DNA from: Aalborgiella sp031422495
GTDB taxonomy: Bacteria > Pseudomonadota > Gammaproteobacteria > Burkholderiales > Burkholderiaceae_C
DNA: 16,312 bases
Reading direction: 5' to 3'
NCBI GenBank assembly: GCA_031422495.1
Contig: JANPLX010000215.1
Span: 1 to 16,312 of the forward strand
Shown here: positions 1 to 7,487 of the stretch, in pieces
How positions within the stretch are numbered: the stretch's first letter is position 1
Layout of the letters: each line of letters begins with the position of its first letter
Notes under the pieces: model-generated
Told to the model about the DNA's origin: nothing
The model's input: only the letters and a program-made list of their open reading frames with translations
Databases searched by the model: none
Program-made: the position numbers and the translations under genes

Positions 1-1
1 G

Positions 2-1102
2 ACAGGTTGGGTGATGTGGAACGCGCAGATGAGCGGCCTGTTGAATGGCACGACCTGCTGCATTTTTGATGGCAGCCCGGGCGGAAATTCGGTAGACGCC
101 GCTGGCAACAAAATCGCCCCCGACTACACCACTCTATGGCGCTTCGCAGCCGAACTGGGTGTGACCTACTTCGGCGCGGGTGCAGCATTTTTTGCGAACT
201 GCCAAAAAGCGGGCATCGATTTAACCAAAATTGACGACCCAGCTGGCAATTTGTCAAAAATAAGAGCACTAGGCACAACGGGTTCGCCACTCTCAGCCGA
301 TACGCAAAACTGGGGGACGGCGCAGTTTGAAAAGCTGGGCACGCCCAATATCTACTGGTCAAACATATCAGGCGGCACAGACTTTGCTGGCGCTTTTATA
401 GGCGGCAACCGCGAGTTACCCATGAAAGCCGGCGAGATGCAATGCCGCGAGCTGGGCTGCGCGGTGGAAGCTTGGAACGAAGCTGGCGAGCCGGTTATCA
501 ACGAAGTGGGTGAGCTGGTTTGCACGCAGCCCATCCCGTCCATGCCCTTATATTTTTGGGGCGATGCCGAGAAAAAGCGTTATATATCAAGCTACTTCGA
601 CACCTACCCCAACGTTTGGCGGCATGGCGACTGGCTCAAAATCGGACTAGACGGCAGCTGCATCATCTACGGCCGCAGTGACGCCACCATCAACCGCCAC
701 GGCCTGCGCATGGGCACCAGCGAGTTGTACAGCGCCGTTGAAGCCCTGCCCGAAGTGATGGATTCCATGGTCGTCGACCTCGAATACCTGGGCCGCGAAA
801 GCTACATGCCCCTCTTCGTCGTCCTGCAATCCGGCCTGACCTTGGACGACGCCCTGCGCACCAAACTGGTAAACGCCATCAAAACCGCCCTCTCCCCCCG
901 CTTCGTCCCCAACGACATCTTCCAAGTCGCCGAGATTCCGCGCACCCTGTCGGGCAAAAAACAGGAACTGCCGATCAAAAAACTGCTGCTCGGCCAGCCG
1001 ATTGAAAAGGTCGTGAACAAAGACGCGATGGCGAATCCGGGGTGTCTGGATTGGTATGTGGCGTTTGCGGAGGGTAGGAAGACGGAGAATGCCTCGATTT
1101 AG
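2..1102 (+). CDS. Acetoacetyl-CoA synthetase (acetoacetate-CoA ligase), C-terminal part, cut by the window start
   Basis: The reading frame is open from the first base, and its first complete codon is at position 2, so the start lies outside the window. About 366 residues remain of a family that is usually near 650. The enzyme is a cytoplasmic member of the ANL adenylating superfamily. It activates acetoacetate with ATP and CoA, feeding ketone bodies or PHB breakdown products into acetyl-CoA metabolism. Visible signs are the fragment's opening TGWVMWN, the segment SGGTDFAGAF typical of acetoacetyl-CoA synthetases, the hinge region with WRHGDWLKI and YGRSDATINRHGLRMG (the conserved GD and R of the family), and the C-terminal RTLSGKKQELPIKKLL, which carries the catalytic lysine of the A10 motif. 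Repeat copy 1 follows 15 bp after the stop. A related acyl-CoA synthetase is possible but the SGGTD stretch argues against it. Confidence 0.93.
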   Translation, partial: TGWVMWNAQMSGLLNGTTCCIFDGSPGGNSVDAAGNKIAPDYTTLWRFAAELGVTYFGAGAAFFANCQKAGIDLTKIDDPAGNLSKIRALGTTGSPLSADTQNWGTAQFEKLGTPNIYWSNISGGTDFAGAFIGGNRELPMKAGEMQCRELGCAVEAWNEAGEPVINEVGELVCTQPIPSMPLYFWGDAEKKRYISSYFDTYPNVWRHGDWLKIGLDGSCIIYGRSDATINRHGLRMGTSELYSAVEALPEVMDSMVVDLEYLGRESYMPLFVVLQSGLTLDDALRTKLVNAIKTALSPRFVPNDIFQVAEIPRTLSGKKQELPIKKLLLGQPIEKVVNKDAMANPGCLDWYVAFAEGRKTENASI

Positions 1103-1117
1103 GGATATTTTTGGCTG

Positions 1118-1163
1118 TAGCCGGCGTATTTATTGCCTAAGGTGCTATTTTATTTATATCAAA
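1118..1163 (+). repeat. Dispersed 46-bp repeat, copy 1
   Basis: The left half reads TAGCCGGCGTATTTATTGCC, identical to the consensus. The right half holds the arm GCTAT (1144-1148), a 7-base loop and ATATC (1156-1160), so one stem pair is lost. The copy lies between two plus-strand genes and ends 16 bp before the start of the next one, so it would sit in that gene's promoter or leader. Confidence 0.85.
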
Positions 1164-1179
1164 ATATTGACGAAAAACT

Positions 1180-1482
1180 ATGAAGAAATTACTAGGCCAA
1201 GATGTAATTGAAATTTCTGCACCTCAAGATCGAAGTCAATTTACGATGAGAGTGATGGATACGAAAGGTATTGAAAGTGAAATTCGATTTGCGAATGACG
1301 ATGGAACACAGCTAAAAGTAGATTTCTCTCATGTTTCGATCCGAGTGATTTATGACACTGAAAATAATTACGCTTCTCTTGGCGAGCTTGAAAATGTAAG
1401 GAAATTAGAAAATGGCTTTGAGATAGTCGGTGACTTCGGAATTATTTGGCTGGAATGTAAGTTATGCACGCCACCACTATAA
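1180..1482 (+). CDS. Hypothetical protein, 100 residues, AT-rich
   Basis: I do not recognise this gene. It encodes a soluble, acidic protein of 100 residues with alternating hydrophobic residues that suggest mostly beta strands. There is no signal peptide or membrane segment, and it ends in CKLCTPPL. The ATG at 1180 has no clear Shine-Dalgarno sequence; the leader just upstream is the end of repeat copy 1. Base composition is much richer in A and T than the acetoacetyl-CoA synthetase gene before it or the EthD-like gene after it, which suggests a separate origin. The gene is flanked on both sides by direct copies of the 46-bp repeat (1118-1163 and 1513-1558). Short proteins of this look are often immunity or accessory proteins, but nothing here shows a function. 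A codon pattern free of stops over 300 bp of AT-rich DNA supports it as real. Confidence 0.6.
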   Translation: MKKLLGQDVIEISAPQDRSQFTMRVMDTKGIESEIRFANDDGTQLKVDFSHVSIRVIYDTENNYASLGELENVRKLENGFEIVGDFGIIWLECKLCTPPL

Positions 1483-1512
1483 AACTTGAAATTCGACGCT
1501 TAAATATGTCTC

Positions 1513-1558
1513 TAGCCGGCGTATTTATTTCCTAAACAGCTATCTTATTAATAGCAAA
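1513..1558 (+). repeat. Dispersed 46-bp repeat, copy 2
   Basis: The copy starts TAGCCGGCGTATTTATT and contains a perfect hairpin: GCTAT (1539-1543), 7-base loop, ATAGC (1551-1555). It lies between the convergent ends of the hypothetical gene (stop at 1482) and the EthD-like gene (stop at 1569). Confidence 0.88.
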
Positions 1559-1568
1559 CGTTTTTCAC

Positions 1569-1901
1569 CTAAGCAACGACCTCAACCGCCTGCGTGATGT
1601 GATGATAAATCCGCCCCGTGAAGTAGCGCTCTAGCACGGCTTCGGTGGCGGCTTTGGCTGCGGCGCGTTGGGGGCTGGCCAGGGCTGTGTCTACGGCTGC
1701 GCGGGTGGGGTAGCTGATGGCCAGGATGAGGGGCATCTCGGGGGCGCCTTCGTCGCGCTCGTTTTCAAAGCAGACGCGCACGGCGAGAACGTCGGGGAAG
1801 GCTTGCCAATGTGGGAGCACGTCGGCCAAGATGGCTGCGCGGAAGGCTTCGGTCTGGCCGGTGTGGATACTGCCTTCAAACAGGGCGTAGCGGGTGATCA
1901 T
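1569..1901 (-). CDS. Small dimeric alpha/beta-barrel (EthD-like) protein
   Basis: This 110-residue cytoplasmic protein has the size and pattern of the dimeric ferredoxin-like fold (EthD, Dabb, antibiotic-biosynthesis monooxygenase type). It opens with a strand (MITRYALFEGSI), followed by a helix ending LPHWQAFPDV, then a strand with VRVCFENERDEG, a strand PLILAISYP, and a helix rich in alanine before RYFTGRIYHHI. The HW and RIYHHI segments are typical of small proteins of this kind, whose role is often unknown. I assign the fold, not a reaction. The ATG at 1901 has no good ribosome binding site. The gene stands alone between repeat copies 2 and 3 and has the high GC of the housekeeping genes. 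Several open frames on the other strand here are shadows. Confidence 0.7.
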   Translation of the reverse strand: MITRYALFEGSIHTGQTEAFRAAILADVLPHWQAFPDVLAVRVCFENERDEGAPEMPLILAISYPTRAAVDTALASPQRAAAKAATEAVLERYFTGRIYHHITQAVEVVA

Positions 1902-1933
1902 GGGTGGGTTCTATTAATGATGTTTTTAAGATC

Positions 1934-1979
1934 TAGCCGGCGTATTCATTCGTTAAATTGCTATTTTTTTTATAGCAAT
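1934..1979 (+). repeat. Dispersed 46-bp repeat, copy 3
   Basis: The copy starts TAGCCGGCGTATTCATT and has a perfect hairpin: GCTAT (1960-1964), an all-T 7-base loop, ATAGC (1972-1976). It fills the gap between the end of the gluconokinase gene (stop at 1988) and the start of the EthD-like gene, both on the minus strand. Read on the minus strand, the hairpin could mark the end of the operon mRNA, but no T-run follows it in that direction. Confidence 0.87.
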
Positions 1980-1987
1980 TTTAATGC

Positions 1988-2551
1988 TTATTTACCACTG
2001 GTAGATACTAAACCTGAGTTCAAATGCAAAGCTTCGATGACATCGGCAACAAGCTGATCAATAGCAAGAGCCGTATTCACCGTGATAATATCTTCTTCGT
2101 CAACTTCTGGACGCTCTAAGGTGGCCAACTGGCTGTCTAACAATTCAAGCTGCATGAAGTGTCCTGTACGTGAAGTCATTCGTCTGTGAATGAGATCACG
2201 GTCTCCATCTAGAAAGACAAATCGTAGGCCTTCATTTACCGAATGCCTGATTCGGTTTCGATAAGCGCGCTTTAACGCAGAACAAGCAACTGCCTTACCG
2301 TTATTGGGTTCAAGTCCTGTTGGATAAGGTGTATCTGAAAGGTAGCTCGCAATGCGATCAAGCCATGGCCAGCGGTCATCATCATTGAGCGCTATACCAT
2401 TTTGCATTTTTGCGACACTCTGCTGAGAATGCAGGTCATCACCATCCATTGAAACCAGTCCTAGTGCATGACAAATGGCTGTTGTAAAAGTCGATTTACC
2501 ACTACCAGATACGCCCATAACTACAAGCAAAATCGGTTTGCGAACCGTCAT
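1988..2551 (-). CDS. gntK: Gluconokinase (GntK type)
   Basis: Gluconokinase phosphorylates D-gluconate with ATP to 6-phosphogluconate in the cytoplasm, for the Entner-Doudoroff or pentose phosphate pathway. The 187-residue protein matches the usual GntK length. The P-loop GVSGSGKST is at about residues 13-21, followed by the SMDGDDLH segment, the CSALKRAYR stretch, and HFMQLELLDSQLATLE, which is characteristic of GntK. I chose the ATG at 2551, whose first bases overlap the stop of the permease gene before it (ATGA). The frame stays open 37 codons further upstream, but that part only shadows the permease gene. A GGAG lies about 10 bases before the chosen start. It is the last gene of the operon, and its product explains the purpose of the whole cluster. 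Confidence in the function is high. Confidence 0.95.
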   Translation of the reverse strand: MTVRKPILLVVMGVSGSGKSTFTTAICHALGLVSMDGDDLHSQQSVAKMQNGIALNDDDRWPWLDRIASYLSDTPYPTGLEPNNGKAVACSALKRAYRNRIRHSVNEGLRFVFLDGDRDLIHRRMTSRTGHFMQLELLDSQLATLERPEVDEEDIITVNTALAIDQLVADVIEALHLNSGLVSTSGK

Positions 2552-3372
2552 CCTTTCACCGCTCCAGCTGTCAAACCGCCAATAATTTGCCGAGCTGCAA
2601 CAAATGTAAAAATCAATGGCGGTATAGCAATCAAACTGCCCATTGCCATGACTTTGCCCCAATCAACACCCATATCGGTAATAAACAGTGACGCAGCCAC
2701 GGGCAATGTGCGTGTGTGCCGATCTGTTAATACCAAAGCCAAGATAAATTCATTCCACGCGATGCGAAAAGTAAAGATGGAAGCTGCAGCCAAGCCTGGC
2801 GCCATTAAGGGTAGAAACACAGAAGTAAAAATTCGTAGCGGGCTGCAGCCATCAATAGCAGCCGCTTCCTCAAGCTCGATAGGTACTTGCAACACAAAAC
2901 CGTACAGTAGCCAGATGGTGAACGGTAGATTCACCGCAACGTACAACAAAATCAAACCCCACAAACTGTTAACTAAATTCCACTGATTCCAAATAACAAA
3001 GACTGGAATAGCTAAGACAGCCAAAGGAACCGTTCGCAACAGCAGCGTGGTGTAGGCCAAGGTCGCTCTACCGGTGAAGCGAAAACGCGCCAACCCATAA
3101 GCAGCCATACAACCAATGACCAGCGTTATCAACGTCGAGATCACACCAACAAAAAGACTATTACCAAGGTAAACTTCTAATTTGTCTTCTTGCAAAACAG
3201 CGCGATAATTTTCAAGGGTTGGCGCGAATAAAAAATTCAGCGGTTCAGAAAAAATTTGTACTTGCTGGCGTAAACTGGTCGCAAAAATCACAACGATGGG
3301 CGCCAAACACAGCAAGGCCAAAATCACCAGCATGCTGTAATGCAAAAACACAAGCGAAGGGCTGCGCTTCAT
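2548..3372 (-). CDS. Sugar ABC transporter permease, MalG-like
   Basis: This 274-residue inner-membrane protein is the second permease of a carbohydrate-uptake ABC transporter (CUT1, MalG-like). It has an N-terminal membrane segment (residues about 12-32), a periplasmic stretch, and about five further hydrophobic segments. The cytoplasmic EAA loop, which contacts the ATPase, reads EEAAAIDGCSPLRIF followed by LP. The start overlaps the stop of the other permease gene by the bases ATGA, and its own stop overlaps the gluconokinase start in the same way. The three genes are therefore translationally coupled. The substrate is not shown by the permease itself; the operon suggests a sugar, aldonate or lactone. 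Confidence 0.93.
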   Translation of the reverse strand: MKRSPSLVFLHYSMLVILALLCLAPIVVIFATSLRQQVQIFSEPLNFLFAPTLENYRAVLQEDKLEVYLGNSLFVGVISTLITLVIGCMAAYGLARFRFTGRATLAYTTLLLRTVPLAVLAIPVFVIWNQWNLVNSLWGLILLYVAVNLPFTIWLLYGFVLQVPIELEEAAAIDGCSPLRIFTSVFLPLMAPGLAAASIFTFRIAWNEFILALVLTDRHTRTLPVAASLFITDMGVDWGKVMAMGSLIAIPPLIFTFVAARQIIGGLTAGAVKG

Positions 3373-4244
3373 GCCGAGGCTTTCAGAGGGTTAGACAAAC
3401 GAAGGGCTGCCCAAGACAAGGCAGCTACGACCACCAAGAGTAGTACAGAAACTGCTGCAGCAACGCCCATTTGCTGCCCCACAAATGCAGTTTTATAAAT
3501 ATGCAACGCTAAAATTTCTGTGCTGTTACCTGGCCCACCAAAAGTGAGCACGTAAATAACCTCCAACACACGAAACGCATCGATCAAACGCATCATCAGC
3601 GTGATGGCAATCACATGCATCACCATAGGTAATTTGACTAAAAATATCTGCTGCCACCAATTGGCACCATCAATCCGTGCGGCTTCAAGGACAGCGCTGT
3701 CTACACTTGCCAATGCGGCCAACATCATGATAAAAACAAAGGGTGTCCACTGCCAGATATCAGCAATAACAATTGCGACAAAGGCCAAACTTGGATCAGC
3801 TAACCATGTCATCGCTTTGATGTCAAACAAGCCTAAAAGCGCATTGATAAGTCCAAACTGCGCGTCAAACATGTATCGCCAAGCCAAACCAACAGCGATG
3901 GGCGCGATCATCATTGGCAAAATAAAGATCGTTCTAAAAACGGCCATGCCGCGAACCGGGTGTTCTAGCGCAAGCGCTAATGCAATACCTAGCACCATTT
4001 CGGCAGAGACACATACGCCAGCAAAGAGCAGTGTGGTCCATAGCGAAGACCAAACCTGCTCGTTGCTAAACGCAGATATGAAATTATCCAAACCAACCCA
4101 TTGCGCGCTACTCCAAGGAGTACCCATCTCCCACTTGAATCCTGCTAACTGAAACGCTGTTAGTACCGGATACAAACAGGCTGCCCCCATGACAAGCACA
4201 GCAGGGCCTAAATAAAGAGCTACAGTCCAACGAGAAACGCGCAT
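3369..4244 (-). CDS. Sugar ABC transporter permease, MalF-like
   Basis: This 291-residue inner-membrane protein is the first permease of the CUT1-type sugar transporter. Six hydrophobic segments are visible, the first at about residues 8-30. The EAA loop reads EAARIDGANWWQQIF followed by LP, and the segment FGGPGNSTEILALHIYKTAF is typical of MalF/UgpA-type permeases. The gene starts 17 bp after the stop of the solute-binding-protein gene and overlaps the next permease gene by 4 bp. The two permeases should form the heterodimeric channel that works with the ATPase encoded two genes upstream. Confidence 0.93.
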   Translation of the reverse strand: MRVSRWTVALYLGPAVLVMGAACLYPVLTAFQLAGFKWEMGTPWSSAQWVGLDNFISAFSNEQVWSSLWTTLLFAGVCVSAEMVLGIALALALEHPVRGMAVFRTIFILPMMIAPIAVGLAWRYMFDAQFGLINALLGLFDIKAMTWLADPSLAFVAIVIADIWQWTPFVFIMMLAALASVDSAVLEAARIDGANWWQQIFLVKLPMVMHVIAITLMMRLIDAFRVLEVIYVLTFGGPGNSTEILALHIYKTAFVGQQMGVAAAVSVLLLVVVAALSWAALRLSNPLKASA

Positions 4245-4261
4245 AAGTCAGTTTTTTTAGC

Positions 4262-5599
4262 TTATACCTTGTAGCCAGCTTCGCGCATGATCTGCGTGAC
4301 CTGAGGCACCATGCCATTGAGTGCGTCTTCCGCACTTTTCTTACCCGTTAAAGCTTCGGAAATACCAACGCCCAAGGCTTGTACGTTAATACGATCCCAC
4401 ACTGGGATGATTGGGCGCCAATCTGGGTTTGAATATTTCAGAGCTTCTTTAAACACAATAAATTCAGGATATTGACGAACTAAATCAACATCACCCATTG
4501 TGGAATTTCGCATAGGAGCGCCGCCCAATCGCGTAACTGCTTTGTCTTGAGCTTTCGATGTTAGCCATTGCATCAACAAGAAGCCAGCATCAGGATTCTT
4601 GGCATTTTTAGGTATAGTCAGCCCCAGACCGCCAGACTGTGAGGCACGCTTGGTACCCATCGGATGAAGCGCCCAACTAACATTACCCACAACTTTGCTG
4701 CGTGCGGGATCATTTACCACACCTGCAAACGATGTGGAGTCCAAATACATCGCGGCTTGACCTTGCAAAAATGCTGTATTCGCCTCGCCCTGACCAAAAC
4801 CAGGAATCCCTGCTGGTCCCGTAGCGACGACATCCTGCAAAAATTTCAATGCTGCAACGCCAGCTTTGTCGTTGAAGCGCGGCTTCCATTGTTCGTCAAA
4901 CACCCCGCCTCCCATTGGATTCAGATGCAACAGCCAAGCGTGTACACATTGGTGACCCGCTTGCCCACGTGAGGTGAGTGCGCCCATGCCAGATTGGTCT
5001 TTTAACACACGAAGTGCTTTCGTAAAATCTGTATAAGTCTCTGGAACTTTCAGATTCAGTTTTGCAAAAACGTCTCGTCTATAGGCAAGGACTGAGGTCT
5101 CAGCCCCATAAGGCAAACCATAGAGTTTTGCGCCAGGTCCTGCTAAATAGCCCTTAGGACCACCGACCAAACCTAAATTCTCCAAATAAATTGGAATGAT
5201 ATCTTTCATATCGTAGGCTGGATCTGCGAGAGCAGCGTTCGCAAAGAAAGGCTCTAAAGGTTGCACTAAGTTCTTAGATACATATTCGCCTTTCCACATA
5301 ACAATGTAGCAAGCCAAGTCATAGTCACCTTGTGGTTTAGACATTTCTAAGAGCTGTTTTTCCTTCAAGCGACCAATAGCCAACTTATCCACCTCGACCT
5401 TGATGCCTGTTTCTTTGGTAAATTCTGGCAACAATTTCAGCATTGCATCGTAATGCGGATGAGCGGGTATATTGATGGTGACAGATTTGCCAGCGTATTT
5501 TGCATAGCGATTTTGGGCTATAGCCCCGCTGAATGGTAAGCCCGCACCAAATACGGTGATGCCGGCACTTTTGATGAGTGTTCTTCGATCTATGCTCAT
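4262..5599 (-). CDS. ABC transporter sugar-binding protein (family 1) with Tat-type signal peptide
   Basis: This periplasmic protein of 445 residues delivers the substrate to the permeases. It belongs to the large family 1 of extracellular solute-binding proteins. The N-terminus SIDRRTLIKSAG followed by a hydrophobic stretch and AIAQ looks like a twin-arginine (Tat) signal peptide. This would mean export in a folded state. The frame also offers an ATG at 5605, but the AGGAG ribosome binding site lies 8 bases before the ATG at 5599 and only 2 before the other, so I chose 5599. Later features such as YGLPYGAETSVLAYRRD, the WLLHLNPMGGGVF stretch, GQAAMYLDSTSFAG and SGGLGLTIPKNAKNPDAG fit the family. 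Its binding specificity cannot be read from sequence. Confidence 0.92.
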   Translation of the reverse strand: MSIDRRTLIKSAGITVFGAGLPFSGAIAQNRYAKYAGKSVTINIPAHPHYDAMLKLLPEFTKETGIKVEVDKLAIGRLKEKQLLEMSKPQGDYDLACYIVMWKGEYVSKNLVQPLEPFFANAALADPAYDMKDIIPIYLENLGLVGGPKGYLAGPGAKLYGLPYGAETSVLAYRRDVFAKLNLKVPETYTDFTKALRVLKDQSGMGALTSRGQAGHQCVHAWLLHLNPMGGGVFDEQWKPRFNDKAGVAALKFLQDVVATGPAGIPGFGQGEANTAFLQGQAAMYLDSTSFAGVVNDPARSKVVGNVSWALHPMGTKRASQSGGLGLTIPKNAKNPDAGFLLMQWLTSKAQDKAVTRLGGAPMRNSTMGDVDLVRQYPEFIVFKEALKYSNPDWRPIIPVWDRINVQALGVGISEALTGKKSAEDALNGMVPQVTQIMREAGYKV

Positions 5600-5661
5600 G
5601 GTCATTACTCCTGGTTAATAAATACTAAAGGAAAGGGAACTGAAATGAATTTCGCTAACGG

Positions 5662-6756
5662 TTATATATGTAAAGAAAGTCCACTGCTGCGATCAAAAAT
5701 ATAAAGAGAAGCAGCGTCGAAACTGAGATCAATTTTTTTTCTGAGCATGCCTTTGGCATCGCCAGGCAGAATGGCGGAAAATCGCTTTTTTTCGTCCGAA
5801 GACATAGAACCAGACACTTGACTTTCGGTACCTAAGTACTCGATGATTTCAGCATTTATACTGATTTGATTAGATAACGTGGCGCCTACCTTCAAAGCTT
5901 GGGGACGTACACCTGCCATGAGTGTTTGGCCATTCTTAACACTTGTTTTTGCTAACCACTCAGGCGCAAGCCAATTGACGCCATTGCCCATCAAACGGTG
6001 TTTTCCATCTTCAGTTGTGCAAGTGACCTCGACCATATTCATAGTAGGCGTACCAATAAATCCCGCTACAAACAGATTTGCCGGCTGATTGAATACTTCA
6101 GTGGGCGTTCCTACTTGCTGTATCTCACCTTTGTCAAAGATAACGATACGCGTCGCTAGCGTCATAGCTTCAACTTGGTCATGTGTCACGTACACGGTTG
6201 TTTTTCCAAGGCGTTCATGCAGCATTGCCAACTCTGCGCGCATATGACTGCGCAGTTTCGCGTCAAGATTTGACAACGGTTCATCAAAAAGAAAAACTTT
6301 AGGCTCGCGCACAATCGCACGCCCAATCGCTACACGCTGCCGCTGCCCACCAGACAGGTCTTTAGGTTTGCGATTTAGCAAATGTTCAATGTTCAAGATT
6401 TTTGCGGCGGCTGCAACTTTTGCACTTACCTCTTCAGCGGGACGGCCCGCAATTTTAAGCGAGAACGACATGTTTTTTCCCACATCCATATGCGGATACA
6501 ACGCGTAGTTTTGAAAAACCATCGCGATATCTCTGTCCATAGGATGAAGATTGGTAACATCTTTACCGTCTATAAACACGCGACCTTCCGTCACATCTTC
6601 CAAGCCAGCAATCATTCGTAAAGTGGTACTTTTACCGCAACCAGACTCACCCAACAGCACGATAAATTCGCCTTCACGTATATCCAAGTCGAGGTTCTTA
6701 ACCACAGTGACTTCACCGAAACGCTTCACAATATTTTGCAGTTGCAGGCCGCTCAT
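5662..6756 (-). CDS. Sugar ABC transporter ATP-binding protein (MalK/UgpC/MsmK type)
   Basis: This cytoplasmic ATPase of 364 residues drives the transporter. It has the Walker A motif GESGCGKST (residues 36-44), the Q-loop at MVFQNYALYPHM, the signature LSGGQRQR, Walker B VFLFDEPLSNLD, and the switch histidine in VTHDQVEAM. The last 130 or so residues form the TOBE-like regulatory domain of MalK-type proteins (the segment MAGVRPQALKV is typical). The start overlaps the stop of the cytochrome b561-like gene by ATGA, and AAGGA lies 6 bases upstream. The 62-bp gap to the binding-protein gene is the largest gap inside the operon. All catalytic motifs are intact. Confidence 0.95.
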   Translation of the reverse strand: MSGLQLQNIVKRFGEVTVVKNLDLDIREGEFIVLLGESGCGKSTTLRMIAGLEDVTEGRVFIDGKDVTNLHPMDRDIAMVFQNYALYPHMDVGKNMSFSLKIAGRPAEEVSAKVAAAAKILNIEHLLNRKPKDLSGGQRQRVAIGRAIVREPKVFLFDEPLSNLDAKLRSHMRAELAMLHERLGKTTVYVTHDQVEAMTLATRIVIFDKGEIQQVGTPTEVFNQPANLFVAGFIGTPTMNMVEVTCTTEDGKHRLMGNGVNWLAPEWLAKTSVKNGQTLMAGVRPQALKVGATLSNQISINAEIIEYLGTESQVSGSMSSDEKKRFSAILPGDAKGMLRKKIDLSFDAASLYIFDRSSGLSLHI

Positions 6757-7487
6757 ACATTTTCCTTATCCACGGACATCCGACGAGCGCCCCAGCCGGT
6801 CATCGGTCGCTGATTACCAGGATGTTCTATACTTGGCCCCCAAATAGCTTGGTAGGTATCAATACATCTTTGATCACGTTGCAGCTTAGCGCTAAATACG
6901 ATCAACAAAACCCACCAACTGGTCAACACTAAAACCATCCATCGCGGTGCATCAGCAACCCATAATCCAAGGAACATTGTCACAAGGGCCAGAGCAATTG
7001 CGAGCCACCCCCCCGTTTTATGCAGGGCTTCGAACCAAAGCCTATGCGCTGTCATGTCGTAATGATCACCACGCAGCTGAACATCAGTTGGCCCGCCTTT
7101 GCTGCCCCGAGCCCAAGCGGCAACTATTTGCAATGCGCCAAGTGCTACGACGCTCCAGCCAAAGTAGTAATGCCAAACAGCTGCAGCAGAACTTTGAGAG
7201 CCCCGGTTCCACGCAAGCCAAACGCCAACCATCATCAAGACAACACCAACGTATTGAAACAAACGATGCGCATGCCACCACACACGATTGTCAAGTACTC
7301 GTGGCCAATCTTGCCTCGGCATCACTTTAAAATATCGGGCAGCCAAAGCGCCTAAAGGCAGCAATACAGCCCACGACATCACCATAGCTCGCGCGTGCCA
7401 AGACATCCAGCTGTCTATGCTATGCGCACTTGCACCGCTCAAAGGGCTAAGCCACCAATCAAACAATTTATCAACAGTCAGTGGCAC
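6753..7487 (-). CDS. Cytochrome b561-like membrane protein
   Basis: This protein of 244 residues has about five membrane segments (roughly residues 35-52, 76-94, 105-126, 158-176 and 182-200). Histidines sit at or near their ends: His31 (WHARAM), His72 and His74 (WWHAHRLF), His106 (WHYYFGW), His148 and His156 (ALHKTGGW). This is the pattern of the cytochrome b561/ferric reductase domain, which carries two b hemes and moves electrons across a membrane. The start is a GTG at 7487, with AGGGG 6 bases before it. It overlaps the lactonase stop by 10 bp, and its own stop overlaps the ATPase start, so it is a fixed part of the operon. A redox partner for a periplasmic sugar oxidation is an inference; no dehydrogenase gene is in the window. 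Confidence 0.82.
   Translation of the reverse strand: MPLTVDKLFDWWLSPLSGASAHSIDSWMSWHARAMVMSWAVLLPLGALAARYFKVMPRQDWPRVLDNRVWWHAHRLFQYVGVVLMMVGVWLAWNRGSQSSAAAVWHYYFGWSVVALGALQIVAAWARGSKGGPTDVQLRGDHYDMTAHRLWFEALHKTGGWLAIALALVTMFLGLWVADAPRWMVLVLTSWWVLLIVFSAKLQRDQRCIDTYQAIWGPSIEHPGNQRPMTGWGARRMSVDKENV

Noticed and set aside
1118..1979. The repeat-gene-repeat stretch as an integron cassette array
   Set aside because: The repeats lack the GTTRRRY core and paired-site layout of attC, the two genes point in opposite directions, and no integrase gene is visible.
1668..2057. A 129-codon plus-strand open frame
   Set aside because: It is antisense to the EthD-like gene, runs through repeat copy 3 into the gluconokinase gene, and is glycine-rich shadow translation of a GC-rich gene.
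2552..2662. A 37-codon upstream extension of the gluconokinase frame
   Set aside because: It lies wholly inside the permease gene, resembles nothing in GntK, and the ATG at 2551 overlaps the permease stop in the usual coupled way and gives the normal length.
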